Assembly: GCA_946541595.1 (NCBI GenBank)
Contig: CAMNJU010000007.1
Location: 1 to 38,209 of the forward strand
Length of the DNA: 38,209 nt
Origin: an uncultured Planctomycetales bacterium
GTDB taxonomy: Bacteria > Planctomycetota > Planctomycetia > Pirellulales > Thermoguttaceae
Direction: 5' to 3'
Below the pieces are notes generated by a model. The model was not told where the DNA came from, ran no database searches, and saw only the letters and a program-made list of their open reading frames with translations. Shown piece by piece: positions 14,954 through 24,600 of the stretch (the first letter of the stretch is position 1; each line of letters opens with the position of its first letter). The translations under genes were made by a program, and so were the position numbers.

Positions 14954-17023
14954 ATGAGCCAAGAAAGCCTTCTTCACAACGACGGCCCTGCGCATATTCA
15001 CAGCCACCGCGCGTTGATAGGATTCGATTCGCACGGGATTCCTACGATAGTCGCAAAATCAGATCATGACGACGATTCTGATCCTAACGCTTTTATACGC
15101 GATTATATGAATGCGGTGAACGAGTATAAAAAGACGTTTCCTTCTAAACAAGACGTCGTTGCTCAGACTCCCGATCCAGCCGTCCGGGAAATGCTTGTTC
15201 GCACGGAGCAGTTAGGAATCGACACAACCTTCGACCGCTTCGACCGCCAAAAACCACAGTGCAATTTTGGTTTGGCGGGCGTATGCTGCAAAGTATGCAA
15301 TATGGGGCCTTGCCGAGTTACTGCAAAGAGTCCGCGAGGGGTATGCGGCGCTGACGCAGACTTAATAGTCGCGCGCAACTTACTGCGCTCCGTCGCCGCA
15401 GGCGCCGCCCAACACGGAATCCATGCTCGAGAAGTCATTTTATCTTTGAAATGGGCGGCCGAAGGAAAACTTGACATTCCGATAATGGGCAAACAAAAAG
15501 TTTACGATACGGCTCGCGCTTTTGGAATCGATGTAGACGGACGTTGCGTCAATGAAATTGCTTCTGAACTTGCCGACGTCTTGCTCGACGATATGTCGAG
15601 AACTGTTCCCGACGAATACAGAACAATTCAAGCTTTAGCCCCCTCCGAACGAAAACAAGTCTGGGAAGAACTCGACGTTCTTCCTATTAGCGCCTATCAT
15701 GAAGTTTTTGAAGCCTATCATAAATCAGGATGCGCTACGGACGGGGATTGGAGGAGCGTTTTGCAGCAAGCGCTGCGTTGCGGCCTTGCTTTTACTTGGT
15801 CTGGCGTCGTGGGCGCGTCGATAGCGACCGACTGTCTTTTCGGCGTCGGCGATCGCGTTACTTCTAAGGTCAATATCGGCGCGTTAAAAAAAGGTTACGT
15901 AAATATAGCCGTGCACGGTCACTTACCTACGCTCGTTAGTGAGATTGTAAAAGTTGGACGCGAGAAAAAGTTCGTTGATTTGGCTAAAGAGCACGGTGCC
16001 CTAGGAATCCAGTTTTACGGTATTTGCTGTTCCGGCTTGTCTAATTTATACCGAACCAACGGCGTTATTCCGCTGTCTAACGCAGTTTCCGCCGAACTTG
16101 TATTGGGGACGGGCGCGCTTGATTTATGGATCGCTGACGTACAGGACGTTTTTCCTGCGATTATGGACGTTGCACGCTGCTTTAAGACAACCGTTGTCAC
16201 AACGAGCGAATCGGCGCGTTTACCGGGCGCCGAGCGGTACGAGTACGATCACCGCCATTCGAATATAGGAGAAACTCGCGCGCTTGCCGAAAAGATTGTT
16301 GAGCGCGCTATTGAGAGTTTTGAGGCGCGTAAGGGACTTCCCGTTTACATTCCCCCGTATGAAGTGGACGCGGAAGTAGGCTTTTCCGTGGAGTACCTTT
16401 GTAAACGTTTTGGATCGTTTCAACCGCTCGCAGACGCGATCCGCTCGGGCAAGATTCTCGGAGTCGTCAATCTTGTCGGATGCTGTAACCCGAAGGTTCC
16501 GTACGAACGCGCTATAGTCGACGTCGCCGATTATCTTTTGAAAAACAACGTTCTGATTCTTACCAACGGCTGCGCTTCCTTTCCGTTAATGAAGTTGGGG
16601 CGCTGCAACGTCGGGGCTTTAGGGAAGTGCGGCGACGGCATGAGAGAATTTCTTTTACCTGATCTGCCGCCTGTGTGGCATGTTGGCGAGTGTATAGACA
16701 ATACCCGCTCGTCTGGGATTTTTGGTGGGATTGTCGGAGCTTTAGGGATCAATTTGTATCAGGCGCCTTTTGCCTTTTGTTCCCCTGAGTGGGGGAATGA
16801 AAAAGGAATAGACGCCGCGTTGGGATTTCGTCTCAACGGAATTAATTCGTATCATTGCGTCGAAGCTCAGATATACGGTTCAAAGAATGTTATTGAGTTT
16901 TTGAAACTGGGAACAAAAGAGACTTTGGGATCTGTTATGCACGTCAATGTGGATCCCGTCGAATTAGGGGCAAAGATCGTCGCGGATATGAAAGAAAAGC
17001 GAGCGGCGTTGGGATGGGCGTAA
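14954..17023 (+). CDS. cooS: Ni,Fe carbon monoxide dehydrogenase catalytic subunit, variant C-cluster
   Basis: A 689-residue homodimer-type anaerobic CODH (CO + H2O to CO2 + 2 electrons and 2 protons). D- and B-cluster cysteines are intact: Cys103, Cys111, Cys112, Cys115, Cys120, Cys131. For the C-cluster, the HGH motif (321-323), GICCSG (357-361), Cys510, Cys540 and Cys580 are present. Lys617 of the EK motif and the histidine run near 154-157 are also kept. The cubane ligand equivalent to Cys333 of Carboxydothermus CooS-II is Asp398 (VQDVFP in place of the usual YQC-P); the codon is GAC at 16145-16147. The ATG at 14954 is preceded by GGAG. Three ABC-transporter genes follow directly. No CooC, CooF, acetyl-CoA synthase or hydrogenase gene is visible, so the electron acceptor is unknown. 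Activity toward CO is not certain given the altered ligand. Confidence 0.93.
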   Translation: MSQESLLHNDGPAHIHSHRALIGFDSHGIPTIVAKSDHDDDSDPNAFIRDYMNAVNEYKKTFPSKQDVVAQTPDPAVREMLVRTEQLGIDTTFDRFDRQKPQCNFGLAGVCCKVCNMGPCRVTAKSPRGVCGADADLIVARNLLRSVAAGAAQHGIHAREVILSLKWAAEGKLDIPIMGKQKVYDTARAFGIDVDGRCVNEIASELADVLLDDMSRTVPDEYRTIQALAPSERKQVWEELDVLPISAYHEVFEAYHKSGCATDGDWRSVLQQALRCGLAFTWSGVVGASIATDCLFGVGDRVTSKVNIGALKKGYVNIAVHGHLPTLVSEIVKVGREKKFVDLAKEHGALGIQFYGICCSGLSNLYRTNGVIPLSNAVSAELVLGTGALDLWIADVQDVFPAIMDVARCFKTTVVTTSESARLPGAERYEYDHRHSNIGETRALAEKIVERAIESFEARKGLPVYIPPYEVDAEVGFSVEYLCKRFGSFQPLADAIRSGKILGVVNLVGCCNPKVPYERAIVDVADYLLKNNVLILTNGCASFPLMKLGRCNVGALGKCGDGMREFLLPDLPPVWHVGECIDNTRSSGIFGGIVGALGINLYQAPFAFCSPEWGNEKGIDAALGFRLNGINSYHCVEAQIYGSKNVIEFLKLGTKETLGSVMHVNVDPVELGAKIVADMKEKRAALGWA

Positions 17024-17051
17024 CCGTGTCGAGAGAAAAGGAGAAAGACAA

Positions 17052-18005
17052 ATGAAAAGGAGTTGTTTAGCAGTTTTATATCTCGCGTGTTTTCTGTCAG
17101 TCTCGACGTTTGGCTGCGGAAAAACAGGTTTGCCCGATCCAAGCGGCGAATCGAGAGCTTCCGCCGTCGTTACGATTGGTTATTTACCTATTACGCACGC
17201 GCTAACCGTTTTTCAAGAGAAGGAACTTCTTGACGCAACTGCCGATGGAATTTCGATTAAGTTGCAGAAGTTCAATTCATGGTCCGATCTTACCGACGCG
17301 CTAAACGCTGGAAATATCGACGGCGCTTCCGTCCTAATCGAGTTGGCAATGAGCGCCAAATCGAAGGGAATCGATCTGAAGGCTGTCGCTCTCGGGCACA
17401 GAGACGGAAACGTGGTCGTCGTTTCAAAGAATATTAACAGCGTTGAAGATTTGAAAGGAAAGACGATTGCAATACCCTCGACGCAATCGTCGCACAATAT
17501 ATTGATTCAAGACGCATTGGCGCGAGGCAATTTGACGCTAGACGACGTTAAAATCGTGCAAATCTCTCCGACAGAGACTCCTTTTTCCCTAGCAAGCGGC
17601 GCAATCGACTGTTTTTGCGTTGCCGAACCGTTTGGCGCGCAAGCAGTTTCACAGGGGTTTGGTAAAGTACTATTTCATTCGGACGAACTATGGCAAAATT
17701 CACTGTGCTGCTGTCTTGTCTTGAATCAGTCGTTTATTGATTCGTTTGGACCCGACAACATTAGCAAACTAGTCCAAAAATATCACGAAGCCGGTTCGTC
17801 CTTGGATTCTGAAGCCGCCGCCGAAGTCGCTAAAAAGTATCTTGGACAAAGTCATGAAATATTGGAAACGTCGTTGCGATATATTCAATTCGATAACTTA
17901 AGTATTTCTAAGGAAGATTACGACGCTCTTGCGGAACGAGTGAAAAAATACGATATCAACAGGAATCCCCCGTCTTACGAAGAGTTCGTCTATCAGGCTG
18001 AATGA
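17052..18005 (+). CDS. NitT/TauT-type ABC transporter substrate-binding lipoprotein
   Basis: A 317-residue exported protein. The N-terminus has Lys-Arg, a hydrophobic stretch and Cys22 in a lipobox-like STFGC, so a lipoprotein is likely, though the residues before GC are not ideal. The fold is of the SsuA/TauA/NMT1 class: an opening YLPITHAL block, DLKGKTIAIPSTQSSHN near residue 135, and a central CFCVAEPFGAQA block. The segment NSLCCCLVLN contains three consecutive cysteines near the expected ligand-closing region. GGAG precedes the ATG, 28 bp after the CODH stop, so it is in the same operon. The substrate cannot be read from the sequence. Operon position suggests something needed with CODH (a metal complex, a sulfur compound or a carbon substrate); this is inference. 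Confidence 0.88.
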   Translation: MKRSCLAVLYLACFLSVSTFGCGKTGLPDPSGESRASAVVTIGYLPITHALTVFQEKELLDATADGISIKLQKFNSWSDLTDALNAGNIDGASVLIELAMSAKSKGIDLKAVALGHRDGNVVVVSKNINSVEDLKGKTIAIPSTQSSHNILIQDALARGNLTLDDVKIVQISPTETPFSLASGAIDCFCVAEPFGAQAVSQGFGKVLFHSDELWQNSLCCCLVLNQSFIDSFGPDNISKLVQKYHEAGSSLDSEAAAEVAKKYLGQSHEILETSLRYIQFDNLSISKEDYDALAERVKKYDINRNPPSYEEFVYQAE

Positions 18006-18017
18006 CAGGAGATAAAT

Positions 18018-18833
18018 ATGCAAGATAAACTACGCGCCGTCAGGCGCGCTGTAATTTCCCTTGCGGCGTTAGTCATATTGTGGGGAATCGCCGCCAAATA
18101 TAGCGACATTAATCCTACGCTCTTTCCCTCACCGTCAAAAGTTTGCGGGGCGTTTAAAGAGCTTGCTCTGTCGGGGTTGGGGGGAAGTTCTTCGAGAGCG
18201 ACCCTAGGGGAGCATATAGTCGCCAGTTTGGGACGATTTGCCGCCGGTTATTCCCTTTCCGGAGTATGCGCGGTTCTATTAGGTCTATTTTTAGGGTGGT
18301 TTCCGAAACTTTTTGCGTACGTCAATCCGATCGTTCAGATTTTGCGGCCAATTGCACCAGTAGCGTGGCTGCCTTTCCTCGTCTTGATTGTTGGAATTGG
18401 CGATTTGCCTGCCATAGCAATAATTTTTATCGCCGGTTTTTTTCCCATTCTTCTTTCGACCGTGACTGCCGTAAGAAATATGGATCCGCTTTTCTTTAAA
18501 GTGTCAAGAAATTTTGACTTAAACGGTTGGGAAACGCTCGTTAAAATTGTCTTTCCCGCGACTTTCCCGCAGATAGCGGTCGCTTTGCGGCAAGCGTTAG
18601 GAACCTGTTGGATTTTTTTGGTATCCGGCGAAATGGTAGGCGCGCAATCCGGCCTCGGATTTCTCATTATGGACGCTAAAAACTGCATACGAGCAGACGC
18701 TTTGCTGGCCACAATGATAACGATTGGCGTTATAGGTTTTACACTTGATTTATTAGTTGGCGCCGGAGAAAAATTCATCGCGAAAAAATGGGGAGTAGGC
18801 GTTTTAAAATACGTTAACGAGGGAGGCGTGTAA
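18018..18833 (+). CDS. NitT/TauT-type ABC transporter permease
   Basis: A 271-residue membrane protein with about six hydrophobic segments in the SsuC/TauC pattern. The cytoplasmic loop that contacts the ATPase reads NGWETLVKIVFPATFPQI near residues 170-190, the EAA-type motif, followed by LRQALGTCWIFLVSGEM and GLGFLIMDA, typical of the family. It begins 12 bp after the binding-protein stop with AGGAG upstream, and is 1 bp from the ATP-binding gene, so all are translated from one mRNA. It forms the channel, probably as a homodimer. Confidence 0.92.
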   Translation: MQDKLRAVRRAVISLAALVILWGIAAKYSDINPTLFPSPSKVCGAFKELALSGLGGSSSRATLGEHIVASLGRFAAGYSLSGVCAVLLGLFLGWFPKLFAYVNPIVQILRPIAPVAWLPFLVLIVGIGDLPAIAIIFIAGFFPILLSTVTAVRNMDPLFFKVSRNFDLNGWETLVKIVFPATFPQIAVALRQALGTCWIFLVSGEMVGAQSGLGFLIMDAKNCIRADALLATMITIGVIGFTLDLLVGAGEKFIAKKWGVGVLKYVNEGGV

Positions 18834-18834
18834 C

Positions 18835-19617
18835 ATGGCTTATATTGAAATAGAGCATGCCACGGTGAGATATGGCGACGGTAAGAATGCCGTTCTCGCT
18901 TTGAACGACGTGTCGCTTACGATTGAGAAAGGGGAGTTTGTCTGTTTGATCGGTTCCTCGGGGTGTGGAAAAACAACGCTTCTCAACGCGATAGCAGGGT
19001 TTGAAGGACTTTCGAGCGGAAGCGTTTTTATTGACGGAAAGCAAGTAATAAAGCCTAAGATCGAATACGTTACAATTTTTCAAAACTACGGTCTTTTGCC
19101 TTGGCGAACGGCGCTAAAAAATGTTGAACTTGGCTTCAAAAAGATCGGCGTTCCTAAAAGGGAGTGGGAAGCGCGTGCAAAAAAATATATTTCTCAGGTA
19201 GGATTAGAGGGGTTTGAAGATAGATTTCCTCACCAACTTTCCGGCGGGCAGCAGCAACGCGTTGCGATAGCGCGCGCTTTGGCGGTCGAGCCTGACGTTC
19301 TGTTTATGGACGAACCTTTTGCCGCTTTGGATCCTATTACGCGTATGAAATTACAAGACGACGTGTTACAGTTAACAAGGATTCACAATAAAACAATTGT
19401 TTTTGTTACGCACGATGTTGAAGAGGCTGTTTTTCTTGCCGACCGAATTGTCGTGTTGGCTCCTAATCCAGGGCGCATTAAGGGGATAGCGACAGTACGA
19501 GATTCTAAAGGCTGCGACCGTACGTCAGAACGGTTTATCAGAGGGCGAAATAAGATATTTGAACTGTTGGACATGAAACAGAAGACTGAAGAACGTCCAA
19601 TTGAATATTTCATATAA
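18835..19617 (+). CDS. NitT/TauT-type ABC transporter ATP-binding protein
   Basis: A 260-residue ATPase of the SsuB/TauB type. Walker A GSSGCGKTT lies near residue 39, the Q-loop in FQNYGLLPW near 82, the signature LSGGQQQRVAIARAL near 134, Walker B VLFMDEPFAALD near 157, and the switch His in FVTHDVEEA near 192. The start lies 1 bp after the permease stop, and GGAGG sits within the permease end. Completes a three-gene importer. A candidate terminator hairpin lies at 19678-19706. Confidence 0.94.
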   Translation: MAYIEIEHATVRYGDGKNAVLALNDVSLTIEKGEFVCLIGSSGCGKTTLLNAIAGFEGLSSGSVFIDGKQVIKPKIEYVTIFQNYGLLPWRTALKNVELGFKKIGVPKREWEARAKKYISQVGLEGFEDRFPHQLSGGQQQRVAIARALAVEPDVLFMDEPFAALDPITRMKLQDDVLQLTRIHNKTIVFVTHDVEEAVFLADRIVVLAPNPGRIKGIATVRDSKGCDRTSERFIRGRNKIFELLDMKQKTEERPIEYFI

Positions 19618-20055
19618 CGAACGATTCAATTTTTGGATACGAACCGACGCTTACGCCCACACAAGTTTTTTGCACGTTGGCGAATAGATTTGCGACCTAT
19701 CCGCCAGCGCGCTATGTTAAGTTTTAGTTAAGAACTTTAGAAGATCGCTAATTCCGAACAAACGTTCACCAAACAAAAAATCTGCAAACTTTATAAAAGT
19801 GTTAAATTGCGAATTTTCGACGAAAAAACTCTAATCAGTTAGTCCTCAGAGCGCGGTTCAAACGTTATAACTCTCTTTTTCGTTTTTTTGTTTACAACCG
19901 CAGAAGTTTTTTCTCTTTTCACGCTAAAAATAGTAGCTCGAGCAAGTGAGTAGTATTAGAATATAAACGTCGGGATATGCGTCCTAGACTCGCCTTGTTG
20001 CCGGACAGGCGACCCCTTAATCAGCCGAAACCAATTCCATGAAAAGAATCGAATC
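19618..20055. other. Intergenic region with two hairpins
   Basis: At 19678-19706, TGGCG and ATAG pair with CTAT and CGCCA (one mismatch); this may end the CODH operon although there is no T-run. At 19990-20012, TCGCCT pairs with AGGCGA in the region just upstream of the YhaO-like gene. No ORF with a ribosome binding site and no clear promoter were seen. Confidence 0.4.
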
Positions 20056-21618
20056 ATGACGTCGCAAGGATTTCGTTTTTTACATGCGTCGGACTTCCGC
20101 CTGGAACTCCCCGTCGACGGTCTTATGGAGCTTCCGGATCGCTTTGGAGACGCCGTTTTAGACGCGCCGCGAGCCGCTGTCGAACGCTTTTTTGACGTCG
20201 CGCTGAAAGAGAAGGTCGATTTTGTGGTGTTGAGCGGCGATCTTCTTTCCCCGCGCGATACCGGTCCTTGGGGTATGCTTTTCCTAATCGAGCAATTTTC
20301 GCGCTTGGCTGCGGAACGTATTCCGATCTACTGGGCGGCAGGCAAAAACGACTCGCCCGACGTAGTCCCCGCGGCGTTTCGCTTTCCGGATAACGTGCAT
20401 ATTTTCCCGATTGGCCAGATTGAAGAGGTCTTTTTTGCACGCGAGGGCGTCGCGATTGCGCGCCTTTTCGGTACAAGCTGGGGCAAAGCCGGCGTGACGC
20501 CGCGCGGGGGAGTCGAACCGATCGAGGGCGCCGACGATCTCTATACAATTGGCGTCTTCAATGGGAAATTGCCTGTTGAAGCGATTAAGGCAGATTCTGT
20601 TCGCTATTGGGCCCTTGGAGGCTCGCGAGTTCGCGAAATTGTTTCGCGCAGTCCGTCTCTTGTCGTCTATCCCGGTTCGACGCTTGCCCGCAATTTTAGA
20701 GAACCCGGCGACTTTGGCGCAGTTTTAGTCGAAGTGGGCGAGTCTGGCCGTACGACGACGAATTCAATTAGGACGTCGCCGCTCCGCTGGTCGGTCGAGA
20801 CGCTTATCGTTCACGAAAACGATACGGAAGACGACATTCTCAACGAGGCGCGCTCACGGCTCAAGGCGATCCGCGAGAAGGCTCAGGAAGACGCGGCTTT
20901 TCTCGGTCGGACTCTGGAAGACGACGTTTGGTTTGTCTCTTGGCGCGTCGAAGCGGACGCGGCTGTGTTGCCCGTTCTGAGATACGGAGCGTTTGCCCAG
21001 ACCATGCTGCGCGACCTGCACGCCGACTTTGCCAAGACTCCGCCTATCGTGTTTGCCGTCGACGTCACGCCAATTCTCCCCGAGCGCATGCCCGAGGAAA
21101 TGTACGAACGTCAGACGATCCTTGGCGATTATTTGCGCATGATCCGCTATTACGCCGAAAATCCGAACGAGGAGATCGACGTTGAGTCCTTTATGCCGGA
21201 AGAAATGCGCGATTGGGCGTCGCTTGAACGCATTAAGCGCGAAATTGAGGCGCGCCGAAGAGTCGACGGCGAAAACGCGGATCTCGGCGATTTGCCCGCT
21301 AAGCTGGCGGCGCTCGAAACGAAAGAATTCCGCAGCGAGGCGGCGACGCTCTTCGATCTGACCGCCTTTACGCCAGCGCGCGCCGAATCGGAACCGACCG
21401 AGGGCGCCGACCGCGTCGCCGAACTTGCGGCGCGGCGCCGCAACGCGTTGTTGGAAGCGGCCGTTCTGGGCGTCGATTTGCTGTCGGAGACCGACTCGCC
21501 TGTTGCGCTCCTCAACGGAAACACAACGATGAATAATCTGCCGAAAAAGAATCGTTTAGTCGCTTCTGAACTGCGTAATTTGCAGAAGAATCTTGACGGA
21601 AAGGAGATTGACTCGTGA
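20056..21618 (+). CDS. YhaO/SbcD-like metallophosphoesterase-fold protein, apparently without metal ligands
   Basis: A 520-residue protein whose first ~270 residues follow the Mre11/SbcD/YhaO exonuclease fold, with the motifs in the right order. Motif I DxH reads D13-F-R15. Motif II GD (61-62) is intact. Motif III GNHD reads GKND (96-99). The later His motif reads VFNG near 167-170, and GHxH reads GGSRVR near 188-193. All expected metal-binding histidines are therefore missing while the two aspartates stay. It overlaps the following ATPase gene by 4 bp, so the two are translationally coupled and probably form one complex, as SbcD does with SbcC. The C-terminal half has helical charged segments. 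Likely a structural or DNA-binding partner rather than an active nuclease; this is inference. No good Shine-Dalgarno is visible at this ATG. Confidence 0.85.
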   Translation: MTSQGFRFLHASDFRLELPVDGLMELPDRFGDAVLDAPRAAVERFFDVALKEKVDFVVLSGDLLSPRDTGPWGMLFLIEQFSRLAAERIPIYWAAGKNDSPDVVPAAFRFPDNVHIFPIGQIEEVFFAREGVAIARLFGTSWGKAGVTPRGGVEPIEGADDLYTIGVFNGKLPVEAIKADSVRYWALGGSRVREIVSRSPSLVVYPGSTLARNFREPGDFGAVLVEVGESGRTTTNSIRTSPLRWSVETLIVHENDTEDDILNEARSRLKAIREKAQEDAAFLGRTLEDDVWFVSWRVEADAAVLPVLRYGAFAQTMLRDLHADFAKTPPIVFAVDVTPILPERMPEEMYERQTILGDYLRMIRYYAENPNEEIDVESFMPEEMRDWASLERIKREIEARRRVDGENADLGDLPAKLAALETKEFRSEAATLFDLTAFTPARAESEPTEGADRVAELAARRRNALLEAAVLGVDLLSETDSPVALLNGNTTMNNLPKKNRLVASELRNLQKNLDGKEIDS

Positions 21619-24600
21619 AGATCACGTCTCTTAAGATCGAACGTTTTGGCGTTTGGGAAGACTTAAATCTTCCAAAGATCTCCCGAGGTCTGAACGTCTT
21701 TTTCGGCCCCAACGAGGCAGGAAAGACGACGCTCATGCAATTTATTCGCACCTGCCTTTACGGCGGCGGCGACGAAGATCGCGCTCGATATATTCAGATG
21801 TCGCTTGACGGCCGGCGCCGTCGCGAACGCCGATCCGGCCGTTTCAGTCAAGAGCTTCTTCGCTTAGATCCCCGCCGTATGAATCCGAACGCCGCGGAAC
21901 TCGACGAAAAATCGAACGCGCCTGAGGATATCCGCCGTTTTCTCGACGCCGGCAAGAGAAGCGAAGCGGTTTCCCTGAACGCGAAAGCGGCCGCGCGCGA
22001 CATGTCTCGCTACTGGATCGGGGGATCTGCGACGCTGTCGTCTGATTTTGGCGATCATCGGCTTGAACGCCGCTATATTCGCCGCGACGCCAATTACCGT
22101 TCCGCAGTAGAGCGTAAGGCTGGTTTTGTCGTTTCCGACGGTCTTCTGAATTGGAGCGGCCGCTTCTACTCCCTGCCAGGATTGAAAATTGCCGAATCGC
22201 TCGTAGTTACCGGGCCTGACGGCACGCGCGTGGGCGATTACCTTGCGAAATCTCTTACCTGTAATCTTGACGAATCGACCTATAACGGGGTCTTTGCGAT
22301 CGGTTTGGACGAACTCCAGAAGCTGGGCATGCTCAACGAGACGGAAGCGGCCCAGATGCTCTACCGATTGAGCGTCGGCGTCGATCGCGGCGCCTTTGTT
22401 CAGGTCTTCCAACAGATTGTCTCTGAACGCAACGATTTGCTGGATTCGAAAGGGCGTCCCTCCATTTTGGAGAACTTGCTTTCTGAACGTGATCGCGCGC
22501 GAGCGAGCGCGAACGAGTCTGCGACAAACTTGCGCGAATACGCGCGGTTGCTTGAAGAACGCCGCGCCGTTTTGGAAGCGACTACGATATTGCAAGAGCG
22601 GCTCGATAAAGCGACGTACCAGAAGAATCTCCGTGAACTTGCGGTCCGCGTCGCGCCGACTTGGGACGAACGCGATCAAGCGCGCGCCGATCTTTTGGGA
22701 ATGGGAGACGTTCCCGCCGTAGAGCAGAGCGCCGTCGACGAATGCTCCGTCTTAATTGCCGCGGCGGACGAAACGCGCGCCAGAATCAAAAAACAGAAGG
22801 CCGCGTATCTTTCCAAACGGGACGAGCGCGATCTTATTGAAGTCGACCCCGCGCTAGACGAACTTGCGCCGCGTGTCTCCATACTGGAAGACGACTTGCC
22901 GCGTTTGGAAGAGATAGACTCCAAGGTCGCAAAGCTGCGCGAGGAACTTGCCGAACTTAATAAGAAGCTTGCCGAAGAGGACGCGCGCGTTCAGAGCGCG
23001 CGCAACGGCAAGATTATGCTCACGCAATCCGCGCTCGACGCGATCAACGCTTCGATTGTCGCGTCGAATATGGCGCCCGACGCTCTCTTTGCAAATCAGA
23101 AAGAAAAGGAAAACGATCCGGCCGGCAGCGCGAACGCAACCGTCGTTACGCTTCCGAATAAACTTGCCGAATCCGGGATTCCGTTCAAGGAAGTCGAGGA
23201 TTACAAGATTCCTGCGAAGGCGATGCGCCGTCGGCGAATTCAGCTTCAGAAGTTCCGAGAGGAATTTAAACTTGTCGGCGATCGGCTCGAAGAGCTTGTC
23301 GCCAAATTGGAGCAAGGGTTGACTTCGCGTCAGCAGAAGAATCTGACCGAAGCGATCGAAAGAACCGGCGCTCTCGTTACAGGGCTCCGACGCCGAATCG
23401 AAGTAGAGCGCCGCGTTGGCGAAATGGGCGCCTACCGTAAGGAACTCGAGCGGCAGAACAGAGCTCTTGCCGATAATCAGGCGATTGTCGGCCCGCCGTT
23501 CTACGCGCTTTGCGCGGGCGCGTTTGTCGGCGCGCTCCTGTTTGCTCTGGCGCTCTTCCAACGCGTCGAACTGGTCTTTGGGCTTCTTGGCCTGCTGGCG
23601 ACGATCGGATGTCTCCTGTACAAGACGACCGTTGAACGGCGGAACCGTCAGAAGCTGGAAGACAATCAGCGGCGGCTCGGTCTCCTCACGAAACAGTTAG
23701 ATCAAGCGCAAAGCGAGATCAAAGACCTTGACGAAAAGTTTCCGGCCCCGTCGACTCAGACTACGGCTACGCTTGAATCTCGACTCCAAAAAGCAAAGAA
23801 CGACCTTACGTTCTTCGAGAGTCTCGCGCCGGTCGAGGCGCAATGGCGCGAGACGACTCGGCTTTATCGTGCGCACGACGCACGCGTTAAGCGGGCTGAA
23901 GGCAAACTGAAGATTGCGCGTAAACGCTGGCGTTCGTGGCTTCACAGCGCGTATCTGCCCACGTCGCTCAAACCTGTTCAAGTTCGAGATTTGCTCGCTA
24001 GAGTTGGAATTGCCGAAGATTTGCGTCGGCAGATTGAGGCTGTCTGTACGAAGATCGAATATCTGGGACGCGAACGTCAGGGCGTTGTCGATAGGTTCAA
24101 CGCCGCCGTCGCGCTCGTTGAGAAATACAACGTTAAAGAGACTCTTCCCGCGCTTGCGTTGCCGAAATTGCGCGCTTTGCTCGACGAACATGCCGAGACT
24201 CTGACGAAAAGAGCGGCTCTTCTCGACGAGATGAACGCGATTAAGAAGGAGTGTCGCAAAGAGTTGGCGTTGCGCCGCCGTCAGGTTCGCGAGATTCGCC
24301 GGTTCCTTTCGGGCTACAACGTTAAGTCGAAGGAAGAACTTGTCGCGGCAGTCGATCGTTATTCGCTTTATCGCCGCCGCGTTGCGAATCTCGACGCCGT
24401 GCAGCAACGGCTTGACGCTGGTATTGCCGGGTTCTGCCCGGAAGACGAGATCGGAGCTCTCCTTCTAGACGCAGAAACGCGCGCCGACCTGCCGGTTACG
24501 ATTGAGAATCTGAATTCTCGAATTGAGGCATTCAGCGCCGAACTCAAAGGCAAGCTCGAACTTTCCGGGCGTCTTGGTCAGCAGGCGGACGCGATTGCCG

